Positions 16,525 to 25,755 of a DNA stretch of 64,000 bases are shown piece by piece. This DNA comes from Peribacillus simplex (GTDB lineage Bacteria > Bacillota > Bacilli > Bacillales > DSM-1321): NCBI RefSeq assembly GCF_030123325.1, contig NZ_CP126106.1, positions 3,934,001-3,998,000 on the forward strand. The letters run 5' to 3'. Position 1 is the stretch's first letter; every line of letters begins with the position of its first letter. The notes beneath the pieces were generated by a model, which did not search any database, had not been told where the DNA came from, and saw only the letters and a program-made list of their open reading frames with translations. Position numbers and translations under genes: made by a program.

Positions 16525-17796
16525 TCAATTCTCCTTCCGCATCATATTGTTCACATAAACTCTTTTATCTACTTGAATGCGGACAATTTGAAGCGGATGG
16601 CGGGCTGCCTCCAGCTCCTTACCTGACTCATCCCAGATCGTACCGATTTTTTGAGTGAAGTTTTCGATTTCCGGTCCAAAAAACTCGACTTCATCCCCAG
16701 GCTTGAAGAAATTACGTTGCTGCATGGTAACGATTTTAGTTTCCTCATTGTAATCAAGCACCAATCCTGCGAAGTCGAAGCGAGTCTTTACGGTATGATT
16801 CCCGAACATTTGTTGTTTATACCCAGGAATTTCCCCTTCCATGAACGATGATGCCGTCTCACGGTTCGCACACTTATCAAGCTCTTCCAGCCATTCTTGT
16901 TTAATCTTGAAATTGTCGGGATCGGCACAATACGCATCAATCACTTTACGATAGACGCTGACAACTGTTGCAATATAATGGATCGATTTCATTCTTCCTT
17001 CGACTTTTAAGCTGTCTATGCCAATTTCAATCATGCCTGGCAGTGATTCAATCAGCTTCAAGTCTTTTGGACTCATTGCGAATGGAGCATCTTCTTTATC
17101 GAATAAAGCCTTTTCCCCGTCTTGATCCAACTCATATAAATCATAATCCCAACGGCAAGACTGACAGCAGCCGCCGCGGTTCGAATCACGTGCCGTCATA
17201 TGGTTCGAAAGCGTGCAGCGTCCAGAATAGGCAATGCACATGGCCCCATGAACGAAAGCCTCGATTTCGATATCGACCTTCTCCTTCATTTCACGGATTT
17301 CATCAGCACTCGTCTCACGTGCCAAAACTACCCGTTCCAAGCCTTCCTCTTTCCAATACTGAACAGCCTTCCAGTTCGAAAGCGATTGCTGCGTGCTTAA
17401 ATGGATCTCGACGTTCGGAGCGACCCTTTTGCATGTTTCGATGATTAATGGATCGGCGACGATGATACCATGTACCCCAGCCTCCTGAAGACCTTCCAGG
17501 TATTCATCCAGACCATCGATATTTTCATTATGTGCGAAGATATTTGTAGTTACATATACTTTAGCACCATACTTATTAGCGAATTCGACGCCTTCCTTCA
17601 TTTCCTCAAACGTGAAGTTGCCTGCATTGGAACGAAGACCATATTCCTGACCGCCAATGAACACGGCATCCGCGCCGTAATGGACGGCAATTTTTAATTT
17701 TTCAAGGTTGCCGGCCGGAGCCAGCAATTCCGGTTTTTTTACAATGACTCTCTTTCCATCAACGATCTTGGAAATTTTATCAGCAATAGCATTCAA
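16525..17796 (-). CDS. trhP2: U32 peptidase-like tRNA hydroxylation protein TrhP2 (YrrO)
   Basis: Member of the U32 'peptidase' family that, with its partner TrhP1, makes 5-hydroxyuridine at the tRNA wobble base in B. subtilis (family knowledge). 423 residues with a TIM-barrel-like N-terminal half. A Cys-rich cluster (MCIAYSGRC ... GGCCQSC, about residues 180-205) probably binds iron-sulfur. The start is TTG with AGGAGG seven bases upstream. Part of trmR-trhP1-trhP2-udk. Confidence 0.9.
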   Translation of the reverse strand: MNAIADKISKIVDGKRVIVKKPELLAPAGNLEKLKIAVHYGADAVFIGGQEYGLRSNAGNFTFEEMKEGVEFANKYGAKVYVTTNIFAHNENIDGLDEYLEGLQEAGVHGIIVADPLIIETCKRVAPNVEIHLSTQQSLSNWKAVQYWKEEGLERVVLARETSADEIREMKEKVDIEIEAFVHGAMCIAYSGRCTLSNHMTARDSNRGGCCQSCRWDYDLYELDQDGEKALFDKEDAPFAMSPKDLKLIESLPGMIEIGIDSLKVEGRMKSIHYIATVVSVYRKVIDAYCADPDNFKIKQEWLEELDKCANRETASSFMEGEIPGYKQQMFGNHTVKTRFDFAGLVLDYNEETKIVTMQQRNFFKPGDEVEFFGPEIENFTQKIGTIWDESGKELEAARHPLQIVRIQVDKRVYVNNMMRKEN

Positions 17797-17828
17797 GGCT
17801 ATTCCTCCTCTTTCTCTTACCCTTTTCT

Positions 17829-18758
17829 TTAATAAACCGATTCTTTAAAGAAGAATCCGGTATCCAACTCACGGTTATCCGGCTGAATCGCTTTGACTTT
17901 TTCAAAAAGTTCCGATTTCATATCATCATAGCGGTCAGGGTCTTCAGCACATACGTCAATCGCTTCCCGATATAACTTTGTCATTTCAATGATATATTCC
18001 GGTGTTTGTAATAATCCTTCGATTTTCAGTGAATCGATTTCCGCTTCAATCAATTCCTGAAGTTCATCAATCATGCACATATCGTTCGGACTCATGATAT
18101 GTGTACCATTTTCATCTTCATAAATCGGATATTTATTTTCACGTTCCTTATCATGCAAGAACATATTTCTATGTTCCTTCCGATTTTCCACTTCCAATGC
18201 CTTGCCTTGGTATTCAAAGTAATTGCCAAGGAGCGTACGCTTCGATTGGAACATGCATGTCATGCCATGCACTTGGACTTCAATCTCCACTTCGGCATTT
18301 TCCTTCATTTCGACTATCTCGTCCAGACTTATCTCACGGGCAGCAACGGCACGGACAGCACCGCGTTTCCCCCAATAATTACATGTGTACCAGTTCGTTA
18401 CCGTCATCTCTGTATTCCAGTGCAGGGGCATATCAGGTGCCACGGCACGGACAGCCATCAAGACTGCGGGATCACCGAAAATGATCCGGTCGGCACCAGC
18501 CTCTTTAAGGAATGTGACATACCCTTCAAGCTCGTCCACTTTTTCATTATGGAAAATGGCGTTCATGGATACGTACACTTTCTTGCCCGCGGCATGTGCT
18601 AGCTCAATCGCCTTCTCTACATCTTCACGTTTGAACTCCCCTGCCAGCCTTAGCGCATAACGTTGTTCGCCAATGACGAAGGCGTCGGCGCCAGCATCGA
18701 TGAGTTTCGTTATATGATCGACACTTGTCGGAGTCACAAGTAATTCAGGCTTTTTCAT
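17829..18758 (-). CDS. trhP1: U32 peptidase-like tRNA hydroxylation protein TrhP1 (YrrN)
   Basis: Shorter U32-family partner of TrhP2, 309 residues. It has the family barrel opening (KPELLVTPTSVDHITKLIDAG) but only a single Cys at the position where TrhP2 carries its cluster (MTCMFQSKRTLLGN), so the two are not equivalent. The ATG at 18758 has GAGGTGAC four bases upstream; this start overlaps the end of trmR by 14 bases. Acts in ho5U34 formation on tRNA. Confidence 0.88.
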   Translation of the reverse strand: MKKPELLVTPTSVDHITKLIDAGADAFVIGEQRYALRLAGEFKREDVEKAIELAHAAGKKVYVSMNAIFHNEKVDELEGYVTFLKEAGADRIIFGDPAVLMAVRAVAPDMPLHWNTEMTVTNWYTCNYWGKRGAVRAVAAREISLDEIVEMKENAEVEIEVQVHGMTCMFQSKRTLLGNYFEYQGKALEVENRKEHRNMFLHDKERENKYPIYEDENGTHIMSPNDMCMIDELQELIEAEIDSLKIEGLLQTPEYIIEMTKLYREAIDVCAEDPDRYDDMKSELFEKVKAIQPDNRELDTGFFFKESVY

Positions 18759-19410
18759 TTTTGTCACCTCTATGTTTACTAATGGCCACACCATCACCAA
18801 TCGGCAAAATTACAGTATCGAAGTTGGGATGGTCATGTAACCAGATGTTAAAGTCTCTGATTTTTTTAATAAGAGCTCGCTTTCTTCTCGTCATTTCCAT
18901 TTCTTCAATGTTTTCAGCAACCAAGCCTTTAAATAAAACATTATCAGTAATGATAATGCCAGCACCGGCAAGGAATGGTTCAAACAGTTCAAAAAATCGC
19001 TTGTACTGCCCTTTAGCCGCATCAACGAAGATGATATCAAACGGACCGTGTTCCATCACTTTCGGGCCCGCTTCAAGAGCATCCCCTTCAATGAGGGTGA
19101 TCCTTTCCGACAGTCCCGCCTTCTTGAAGTTAGCCCTTGCCTGCTCAATACGGGCTTCATTCCGTTCAAGTGTGACGATTCGAGCTTCCGGAAGGGTCTC
19201 AGCCATCCTAATGGCCGAATAGCCAATTGCCGAACCCACTTCCAATATCGCCTTTGGCTGATGAAGCCTTAAAATCTGAAGCAGTACCTCAATGCCTTCG
19301 GGCTCCATGATCGGCACATTATTTTCCATCGCAAAATCTTCCAACTCCTTAAGCAAACCCGTACGCTCCGGAATTAAGGAATGAAGATATTGTTCTATTT
19401 TTCCGTTCAA
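18745..19410 (-). CDS. trmR: tRNA 5-hydroxyuridine methyltransferase TrmR (YrrM)
   Basis: Methylates 5-hydroxyuridine to 5-methoxyuridine at the tRNA wobble position (shown for B. subtilis YrrM). The O-methyltransferase family 3 SAM motif AILEVGSAIGYSAIRMA is near residue 55 and the metal-binding FVDAAKGQY near 130. 221 residues. TTG start with GGAGG eight bases upstream. First gene of the tRNA modification operon. Confidence 0.92.
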   Translation of the reverse strand: MNGKIEQYLHSLIPERTGLLKELEDFAMENNVPIMEPEGIEVLLQILRLHQPKAILEVGSAIGYSAIRMAETLPEARIVTLERNEARIEQARANFKKAGLSERITLIEGDALEAGPKVMEHGPFDIIFVDAAKGQYKRFFELFEPFLAGAGIIITDNVLFKGLVAENIEEMEMTRRKRALIKKIRDFNIWLHDHPNFDTVILPIGDGVAISKHRGDKNEKA

Positions 19411-19674
19411 AACGTTTCCTCCATTTATAAGGAAAACAAAAGCGCTTGGTCAGTAACATGAAAAAATTGATTGGGCAATTTCTTCACAAGGAGCTGAAAC
19501 AAGTATGCTTGACGATCTACATTTCCTTATCTTTCAAAATAAAACCCGGCATTCGCCGAGTTACGTCACCGATTTAGAATCGGATCAAAAATTCACTTGT
19601 ACTATTCTATCATAAAAACAAGGGGAAAGTAATATCTCTCCCCCCACAGTCTCATTGCTATTTTTTCATTTAGG
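19411..19674. other. Intergenic stretch between trmR and the dispersed repeat
   Basis: It holds the trmR promoter region and the mltG terminator. A plus-strand 36-codon frame at 19505-19615 has a poor site and contains the terminator stem, so I do not call it a gene. Confidence 0.5.
19536..19562 (-). terminator. Probable terminator of mltG
   Basis: Stem AACTCGGC / GCCGGGTT with a four-base loop, then TTATTTT on the minus strand. It lies beyond the repeat element that separates it from the mltG stop codon. Confidence 0.75.
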
Positions 19675-19885
19675 CTGTTTTCGCATACTTTGTTGCTAAC
19701 CAAGTATTGCGGTGTGGTTGATCTCCTCTCCATTGCTCGCTTTCCGCGGGGCGGGCGGTGAGCCTCCTCGGCTTAAACGCCTGTGGGGTCTCACCTGTCC
19801 CGCTGCTCCCGCAGGAGTCTCGCAATCCGTTCCAATCAACCTTAAATCGTTTCGTTATAAAAACAACAATCTTTACGAAAAGAGC
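19675..19885. repeat. MITE-like dispersed repeat, copy 1
   Basis: About 211 bases, GC-rich in the middle (CTTTCCGCGGGGCGGGCGG), almost the same as the element at 27831-28037. Its ends form imperfect inverted repeats: GCTGTTTTCGCATACTTTG at the left and the reverse complement of CAACAATCTTTACGAAAAG at the right, with 17 of 22 positions matching by my count. An inner inverted pair GGTTGAT / ATCAACC is also present. It ends six bases before the mltG stop codon. No coding capacity. Confidence 0.85.
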
Positions 19886-19891
19886 TTTCAT

Positions 19892-21028
19892 TTATTTATT
19901 GGAAATATGCTCTGCCTTTTTGTTATTGTGGTCATCCAAGGTCTTGGAGTAAAGGACTTCCCCTTCAGGTGTTGCCAAAAAGTACAGATAATCCGTTTTC
20001 TCAGGCTTCAGTACCGCATCGATCGATGTCGTTCCGGCATTGGCAATCGGTCCTGGCGGCAGCCCCTTGTTCTTATACGTATTATAAGGGGATTTCACCT
20101 CAAGGTCTTTATAATACACCCTGCTCTTATGTGAACCCTTTGCATACAAAACGGTCGGATCCGTTTGAAGCGGCATACCTTCCTCAATACGATTGTAAAA
20201 GACGGAAGCTATTTTTCCGCGATCGACTTGCGCCGTCGCCTCTTCTTCAACAAGCGAAGCGAAGGTCAGCATCTGGTGTACGGAATAATCGTTCTTGTCC
20301 ATTTGGCTCTCGTAAGCCTGCAATGTTTCTTCCGTTTTCTTCAGCATCTCGATGACGATCGATTCCAGGGTCGGCTTTTCCTCATAAAAGTCATAAGTAG
20401 CCGGGAAAAGGTACCCTTCAAGCGGATATAGAACCTTTTCATTTTCAATTTCCGAGGTCAGGAGCTGCGGAAATTTCTCTTGCATGGAATTTACGAACTT
20501 CTTATCATTCAATTTCTTAAAGACCTTTTTCGGATCTTCACCCGTCTTCACTGCGATGATATCGGCAATTTGGATAAGCTGCTTTCCTTCAGGAATCGTT
20601 ATCTTCATTGCAGCTTCCTTCATGAGTTTTCCGGTTTTGATGCTTGTGACGATATCTTCAATTGGCATGGAAGGTGATAATTTATACTCCCCTGCCTGAA
20701 AACCGGATTCATTGCGGAATTTAATATAATATTTGAATACGCGTGCGTCCTTGATTATTCCCTGCTCTTCAAGCAGTGTTGAAATTCCGTTAACGGAAGA
20801 ACCGATTGGGATTTTCACTTTCTTGATGGTGTCATCATCCGGATCGACTGGTTTCATGGCTGAGTTGATATATAAAAAGCCCACAAGACCAACGATCCCA
20901 ATTAGTAAAATAAGCGAAGCTATCGTAATCATGATGATTTTACGAACCAGCTTGGCTTCTCCTTGCTGTTCTAACAATTTCATTCGGATGTGATCCTTTT
21001 TAGATAAATTTTTATCTTTTTCATCCAT
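19892..21028 (-). CDS. mltG: Endolytic transglycosylase MltG (YrrL)
   Basis: Cuts nascent glycan strands near the membrane and so sets strand length. Cytosolic basic N-terminus, one transmembrane helix (about residues 32-53), then LysM-like and YceG domains. The catalytic Glu lies in the family motif ASLVEEEA near residue 261. 378 residues from the ATG at 21028 (GGGGGA six bases upstream). The last codons run up to the edge of the repeat at 19675-19885. Confidence 0.93.
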   Translation of the reverse strand: MDEKDKNLSKKDHIRMKLLEQQGEAKLVRKIIMITIASLILLIGIVGLVGFLYINSAMKPVDPDDDTIKKVKIPIGSSVNGISTLLEEQGIIKDARVFKYYIKFRNESGFQAGEYKLSPSMPIEDIVTSIKTGKLMKEAAMKITIPEGKQLIQIADIIAVKTGEDPKKVFKKLNDKKFVNSMQEKFPQLLTSEIENEKVLYPLEGYLFPATYDFYEEKPTLESIVIEMLKKTEETLQAYESQMDKNDYSVHQMLTFASLVEEEATAQVDRGKIASVFYNRIEEGMPLQTDPTVLYAKGSHKSRVYYKDLEVKSPYNTYKNKGLPPGPIANAGTTSIDAVLKPEKTDYLYFLATPEGEVLYSKTLDDHNNKKAEHISNK

Positions 21029-21363
21029 TTTCATTCCCCCTGCAAACTCACACCAACTACAGATTGGTTTCTAGATGATGCTTTCTCTAATTAATCTTTG
21101 CTTCGAACATTATACTAAAATCAACAAATAATTACATGTTTTTTGCAAAACTACATTCATCAATACTCTATTTATGGCAAAAATGCACTACTTTTGTCAA
21201 TATTCAGATGTTATTTAACAGGAAAATAGTGATATCTAATTTCTACAGCTTAAAAGATGCACTCTACTTTGTTCCCTTCCCGGATTAGGGATTTCAGGAA
21301 ATGACAGGAATATTCATGTAGGAATGATACTATTCATTTAAGATGAAGAAAGGTGTGAAGGAG
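21029..21363. other. Divergent intergenic stretch
   Basis: Holds the mltG promoter region and, near 21325-21340, an extended -10 (TGATACTAT) pointing at the 51-residue gene to the right. Nothing else seen. Confidence 0.4.
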
Positions 21364-21519
21364 TTGGATAATTCTTATTTTGTAGGTTGGGGGACATTGG
21401 CGCTCATAAACGCCGGACTTGCTCAAGGTAAAAATAGGACGGCGTTGAATTGGTTCTTACTATCATTATTTTTGGGTCCGCTCGCTACATTTATACTTTT
21501 ATTCGCAGAGAAAAGATAA
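21364..21519 (+). CDS. Small membrane protein of 51 residues, unknown
   Basis: TTG-start frame with AAAGGTGTG about eight bases upstream; in-frame GTG and ATG codons lie 9 and 21 bases earlier. The product has two hydrophobic segments (YFVGWGTLALINAGLA and WFLLSLFLGPLATFILLF) and ends AEKR. An extended -10 box precedes it. Not recognised. Confidence 0.55.
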   Translation: MDNSYFVGWGTLALINAGLAQGKNRTALNWFLLSLFLGPLATFILLFAEKR

Positions 21520-21561
21520 GGCGTTACTGGTACTTAAATGAAAAAACCGGCCTTTTAAGGG

Positions 21562-21690
21562 CTTTCCAGGCACTCGTTTTCCGCTGGCGGTCCGGGAGCC
21601 TCCTCGGCGCCTTTGCGCCTTCGGGGTCTCCCCTTGACACGCTTTTCTAAGCATGAGTCTCGCACACCTATTCCAATCAACTTGCCCCTT
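21562..21690. repeat. Dispersed repeat, diverged copy 3
   Basis: About 130 bases related to the elements at 19675 and 27831: it keeps the GAGCCTCCTCGGCGC core, the GGGGTCTC block, a GAGTCTCGCA block and the CCAATCAAC end, but lacks the long outer arms and differs in the middle (GGCGGTCCGG in place of GGGGCGGGCGG). It lies between the 51-residue gene and the yrzB terminator. Confidence 0.75.
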
Positions 21691-21695
21691 TTGTC

Positions 21696-21725
21696 AAAAA
21701 AAGAACCGACCTTTAGGGGCCGGTT
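21696..21725 (-). terminator. Terminator of the yrzB end of the operon
   Basis: Stem AACCGGCC / GGTCGGTT followed by a run of seven T on the minus strand. Confidence 0.88.
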
Positions 21726-21735
21726 TTTTCCAATC

Positions 21736-22026
21736 TTATTCTTCTTCCGCTTCTTCTTGGTCAAGGAATGTATTTAACATTTCTTCGACAAGATCCCATT
21801 CTTCTTCTGTTTCGATCGGTGTAAGTTCACCATCTTTATTATCTTCGCTTGGTACGAATGATGAAGCGTGGATTTCAATTTCTTCCTCGTCATCTTCTGC
21901 AGACATCGGATAGTAAAGTACATAAGATTTGTTGAATTTATCTGAATCGAATGTGAAAAGGATTTCGCAAAGCTGCTCGTTTCCGTTTTCATCTACTACT
22001 GTAATGTTGTTTTCGCCGTGTTCCAT
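21736..22026 (-). CDS. yrzB: DUF1292 family protein YrzB
   Basis: 96 residues, strongly acidic with a C-terminal Glu-rich tail (FLDQEEAEEE). The DUF1292 core is ITVVDENGNEQLCEILFTFDSD followed by YVLYYP. Function unknown. GAGGTG precedes the ATG and 11 bases separate it from yqgF, giving the conserved ireB-yqgF-yrzB order. Confidence 0.92.
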   Translation of the reverse strand: MEHGENNITVVDENGNEQLCEILFTFDSDKFNKSYVLYYPMSAEDDEEEIEIHASSFVPSEDNKDGELTPIETEEEWDLVEEMLNTFLDQEEAEEE

Positions 22027-22037
22027 TAGTATTCACC

Positions 22038-22463
22038 TCATATTGAATTTGTTTGTCTGTCCAAGAATCCTTGCAGGATCATGACAGCTGCCATTTTATC
22101 AATGACTTTCTTGCGTTTGCTTCGGCTCACGTCCGCCTCAAGAAGGACACGTTCAGCCGCCATAGTTGTCAACCGTTCATCCCAGAGAAACACCGGCAGC
22201 TTGAATTTGTTTTCTAATCGCTTAGCGAAATCTTGGCTGATCTCGCCTCGCGGTCCAACAGTCCCATTCATGTTTTTAGGTAAACCGAGGACAATTTTAG
22301 AAACATCATGCTCTTTTATAATTTCATTGAGGCGTTTAAAGCCGAAGTCATTTCCAGCTTCGTTAATTTTGATCGTTTCCAATCCTTGTGCAGTCCAGCC
22401 CATCGCGTCACTCAGGGCGACGCCGATGGTTTTTGAACCTAAATCAAGTCCCATTGTGCGCAT
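22038..22463 (-). CDS. yqgF: Putative pre-16S rRNA nuclease / Holliday junction resolvase YqgF (YrrK)
   Basis: RNase H-fold nuclease of 141 residues; family members mature the 16S rRNA 5' end. The first catalytic Asp is D7 in MGLDLGSKTIGVALSD, with LPKNMNGT and the late WDERLTT motif. It overlaps ireB by one base (TAATG), so translation is coupled. Confidence 0.93.
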   Translation of the reverse strand: MRTMGLDLGSKTIGVALSDAMGWTAQGLETIKINEAGNDFGFKRLNEIIKEHDVSKIVLGLPKNMNGTVGPRGEISQDFAKRLENKFKLPVFLWDERLTTMAAERVLLEADVSRSKRKKVIDKMAAVMILQGFLDRQTNSI

Positions 22464-22732
22464 TAGTATTCCTCTCGATGGTTCTTAAGATACGACTTAA
22501 CCAATTCTTCGATGATTTCATCGCGTTCAAGCTTACGAATAATGTTCCGAGCATCCATATGGCGCGGGATGTAGGCCGGGTCACCAGATAATAGATAACC
22601 GACAATCTGGTTTATCGGGTTATAACCTTTTTCCTGAAGTGCAACATATACTTGAGACAATACTTCTTGTACATCTCTTTCGAATGGTTCTTCGGGAAAA
22701 TTAAATTTCATCGTTTTATCAAAGGAACTCAT
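22463..22732 (-). CDS. ireB: IreB family regulatory phosphoprotein (YrzL)
   Basis: 89 residues with the family motifs VYVALQEKGYNPINQIVGYLLSGDPAYI. In enterococci IreB is a substrate of the PASTA kinase IreK and affects cephalosporin resistance; in Bacillus its role is less clear. The ATG at 22732 has GGAGAGGTG upstream. Between alaS and yqgF as in most Firmicutes. Confidence 0.93.
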   Translation of the reverse strand: MSSFDKTMKFNFPEEPFERDVQEVLSQVYVALQEKGYNPINQIVGYLLSGDPAYIPRHMDARNIIRKLERDEIIEELVKSYLKNHREEY

Positions 22733-22798
22733 TAACATGCACCTCTCCTCAGCGTCCAGAATCCACTATTACCTACATTGTACAACACTTTCCATTGA

Positions 22799-25435
22799 TT
22801 ATGAAATCGATAAGACCCATTCTTCAACAAAATTAAGTGCTGCATCCAATTTTTCAGGGTCTTTTCCGCCGGCTTGGGCCATATCTGGACGTCCGCCACC
22901 GCCACCGCCGCAACGGGAAGCAACTTCTTTGACCAATTTACCAGCATGGAAACCGCGATCGATGTAATCCTTGGTCACCCCGGCAATCAAATTGACTTTA
23001 TCACCTTGGGCCGAACCTAATACGATGATGACAGAATCGAGCTTTTGTTTCAAATCATCCGCCATGGCACGCAGATTATTCATGTCGGTAGCTTGAACCT
23101 TCGCCACCAATACTTGAACACCATTTATGTCTTTTACGTTAGAAACAAGGCTGCTTGCTTCGATATTACTTAATTTTGCAGTAAGGCTTTCATTCTCACG
23201 ATGAAGATCCTTCACTTCAGCCAGTACCGTTTCAATTCTTGAAGGTACGTCTTTCAAGTTCGTTTTCAATTTGGCAGCCGCGTCTTTCAAGACACCGATT
23301 TGTTCAGTCATCAATTTGTATGCCCCGGCACCCGTTACCGCTTCTATACGGCGAGTCCCTGCACCGATGCCGCTTTCGGAAACGATTTTGAACAAGCCGA
23401 TTACCGCTGTATTCGGGACATGGACACCGCCGCAAAGTTCTAGACTGTAATCGCCTATTTGAACGACACGGACAATCTTGCCGTATTTTTCGCCGAACAA
23501 GGCCATTGCGCCCATAGCCTTGGCTTCATCGATGTTTTTATAGTCCGTATTCACTTGTAAGCTTTGCCAAATCTTTTCATTTACAATCGTTTCGATTCTT
23601 TCAATCTCTTCCGCCGTGATCTGGCCAAAATGAGAGAAGTCGAAGCGAAGGCGCTCAGCCTGTACGAGTGAACCAGCTTGGTTGACATGTGTACCAAGCA
23701 CATCTTTCAACGCCTGATGCAGAAGGTGCGTCGCTGTATGGTTTTTCGTGATATGGATGCGGTTTTCTTGATTTACCGCAGCCACGATATTGGAATCTGC
23801 TGTTAAAGTGCCGGCAGTAACTGTTACACGGTGCAGATTTTGGCCATTAGGAGCTTTTTGGACATCATGGACATCAACCTTCACGGATTCACTGGCCATC
23901 GTTCCTGTATCGGCTATTTGTCCGCCGCTTTCCGCGTAGAAAGGAGTCTTGTTCAGTATCACTTGAACTTCTTCCCCTTCTTCTGCCTCCGTTACAAGCT
24001 CGCCATTTTTTATGATGGCTGCAACTTTCGCTTCGACAGCAACTTGATCATAGCCGACAAATTCACTTTCCACTTTTATATCGCCCAATACCCCGCCTTG
24101 GATTTGCATGGAATCCACATCTTGACGCGCTGAACGGGCACGTTCACGCTGTGCATCCATCTCTTTTTCAAATCCGGCTTGATCGACCGTCATGCCTTCT
24201 TCTTCTGCATATTCTTCCGTTAACTCAATCGGGAAACCATATGTGTCATATAAACGGAATGCATCACTGCCCGGAATGGTCGTACCGCCTTTTTCCTTTT
24301 CCTTTTTAATGACTTCAGAAAGGATGGACAGTCCATCATTTAGAGTTTCATGGAAGCGTTCCTCTTCATTTTTGATTACTTTTGCAATGAACTCTTTATT
24401 GTTGAGGACTTCAGGGTAGAAGTCTTTCATGATTTCGCCTACGACCGTCACAAGCTCGAACATGAATGGCCGGTTGATGTTGATTTGCTTGGCATATCGA
24501 ACCGCCCTGCGGAGTAAACGGCGCAATACATAACCGCGGCCTTCGTTGGATGGTAGAGCCCCGTCACCTACTGCAAAGGCTACCGTACGGATATGGTCGG
24601 CAATGACCTTGAATGCCACATCTTTTTCTGTATCAACACCATACTTCACATCGGAAATCTCTTCGACTGCACGGATGATTGGCATGAATAAATCCGTATC
24701 ATAGTTCGTCGCCACATCTTGAACGACGGAAGCCATACGTTCAAGTCCCATGCCTGTATCGATATTCTTCTTTGGAAGCGGTGTGTATGAACCATCAGGA
24801 TTATGGTTGAACTGAGAAAACACAAGGTTCCAGACTTCCAGATGACGTTCATTTTCCCCGCCTGGATATAGTTCCGGATCATTCGGATCATCGCCATATG
24901 CCGGTCCGCGGTCATAGAAAATCTCTGTATTCGGGCCGCTTGGACCCTCACCGATATCCCAGAAGTTTTCTTCCAGTCGAATGATCCTTTCAGCAGGAAC
25001 ACCGATTTTCTTATTCCAGAGTTCGAATGCTTCATCATCTTCAGGATGGATCGTCACAGCCAATTTCTCTTTGTCGAAGCCAATCCATTTTTCATCCGTC
25101 AAAAACTCCCAAGCCCATGTGATGGCTTCTTCTTTGAAGTATTCACCAATGGAGAAGTTTCCGAGCATTTCGAAAAACGTATGATGACGTGCCGTTTTCC
25201 CCACGTTTTCAATATCGTTCGTACGGATGGCCTTTTGGGCATTTGTAATCCTTGGATTTTCAGGAATCACCCGTCCATCAAAATATTTCTTTAACGTCGC
25301 CACCCCGGAATTGATCCAAAGCAATGATGGATCTTCATGAGGAACCAATGACGCACTTGGTTCGATGTTATGGCCTTTTTCACTAAAAAAATCTAAATAC
25401 ATTTGGCGGATTTGAGCACCAGTTAAATACTTCAT
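22799..25435 (-). CDS. alaS: Alanyl-tRNA synthetase
   Basis: Class II synthetase charging tRNA-Ala, 878 residues. Aminoacylation domain with RHHTFFEMLGNFS (motif 2 region), editing domain with the HxxxH zinc motif (HTATHLLHQAL) and the second motif CGGVHVPNT, and a Gly-rich C-Ala end (CGGGGGGRPDMAQAGG). AAGGAGG precedes the ATG. Expression is controlled by the T-box leader immediately upstream. Confidence 0.97.
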   Translation of the reverse strand: MKYLTGAQIRQMYLDFFSEKGHNIEPSASLVPHEDPSLLWINSGVATLKKYFDGRVIPENPRITNAQKAIRTNDIENVGKTARHHTFFEMLGNFSIGEYFKEEAITWAWEFLTDEKWIGFDKEKLAVTIHPEDDEAFELWNKKIGVPAERIIRLEENFWDIGEGPSGPNTEIFYDRGPAYGDDPNDPELYPGGENERHLEVWNLVFSQFNHNPDGSYTPLPKKNIDTGMGLERMASVVQDVATNYDTDLFMPIIRAVEEISDVKYGVDTEKDVAFKVIADHIRTVAFAVGDGALPSNEGRGYVLRRLLRRAVRYAKQININRPFMFELVTVVGEIMKDFYPEVLNNKEFIAKVIKNEEERFHETLNDGLSILSEVIKKEKEKGGTTIPGSDAFRLYDTYGFPIELTEEYAEEEGMTVDQAGFEKEMDAQRERARSARQDVDSMQIQGGVLGDIKVESEFVGYDQVAVEAKVAAIIKNGELVTEAEEGEEVQVILNKTPFYAESGGQIADTGTMASESVKVDVHDVQKAPNGQNLHRVTVTAGTLTADSNIVAAVNQENRIHITKNHTATHLLHQALKDVLGTHVNQAGSLVQAERLRFDFSHFGQITAEEIERIETIVNEKIWQSLQVNTDYKNIDEAKAMGAMALFGEKYGKIVRVVQIGDYSLELCGGVHVPNTAVIGLFKIVSESGIGAGTRRIEAVTGAGAYKLMTEQIGVLKDAAAKLKTNLKDVPSRIETVLAEVKDLHRENESLTAKLSNIEASSLVSNVKDINGVQVLVAKVQATDMNNLRAMADDLKQKLDSVIIVLGSAQGDKVNLIAGVTKDYIDRGFHAGKLVKEVASRCGGGGGGRPDMAQAGGKDPEKLDAALNFVEEWVLSIS

Positions 25436-25454
25436 ATATATATCCTCCTTTTAA

Positions 25455-25720
25455 AATTATGTAATTTTGAGCACACAAAAAACCCCCATCCCAAAAACAG
25501 GGACGAGAGTTGACTCGCGGTACCACCCTGATTATGGACGCAGGAATTCACCCAGGCCCATCACCTTCATAAAAGCCTTAACGCGGCATGACGGCAGGTA
25601 TTAGCTGCTCTCAGGACTAGCTTTCTGCTGCTCTTCACCTGGCAATCCCTTTCAGCCAAGGGGACCCCTCTCTTTTAGATGGACTTCAGCATACTTCATC
25701 CTTCAACGAATTATCTTATG
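25455..25720 (-). promoter_or_regulatory. Alanine T-box riboswitch leader of alaS
   Basis: On the minus strand the T-box core AGGGTGGTACCGCGAGTC is intact (25514-25531), preceded by a long stem I region with a candidate GCT specifier (near 25605, in GCAGCTAATACCT). It is followed by a terminator stem (CTCTCGTCCC ... GGGATGGGGG, then TTTTTTG). Uncharged tRNA-Ala pairs with the NCCA-binding bulge and stabilises the antiterminator. The exact specifier position is my inference. Confidence 0.93.
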
Positions 25721-25726
25721 TAATGG

Positions 25727-25755
25727 ATTATATTCACAAGACTTTTATTTGTCAA
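25727..25755 (-). promoter_or_regulatory. Consensus sigma-A promoter of alaS
   Basis: Perfect TTGACA (25755-25750) and TATAAT (25732-25727) with a 17-base spacer on the minus strand. The -35 box overlaps the last codons and the stop of yrrI (stop at 25745-25747). Confidence 0.9.

Noticed and set aside
19505..19615. 36-codon plus-strand frame with AAGGAG upstream
   Set aside because: The site is 11-12 bases away, and the mltG terminator stem lies inside the frame; low protein likelihood.
19670..19891. Frames across the dispersed repeats (also 27942-28172)
   Set aside because: They arise from GC-rich repeat sequence shared between copies, with changes that do not preserve a protein.
22801..22960. 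Gly-rich coding stretch at the alaS 3' end as a possible frameshift or repeat
   Set aside because: Family-typical C-Ala domain sequence; the frame is continuous to a normal stop.
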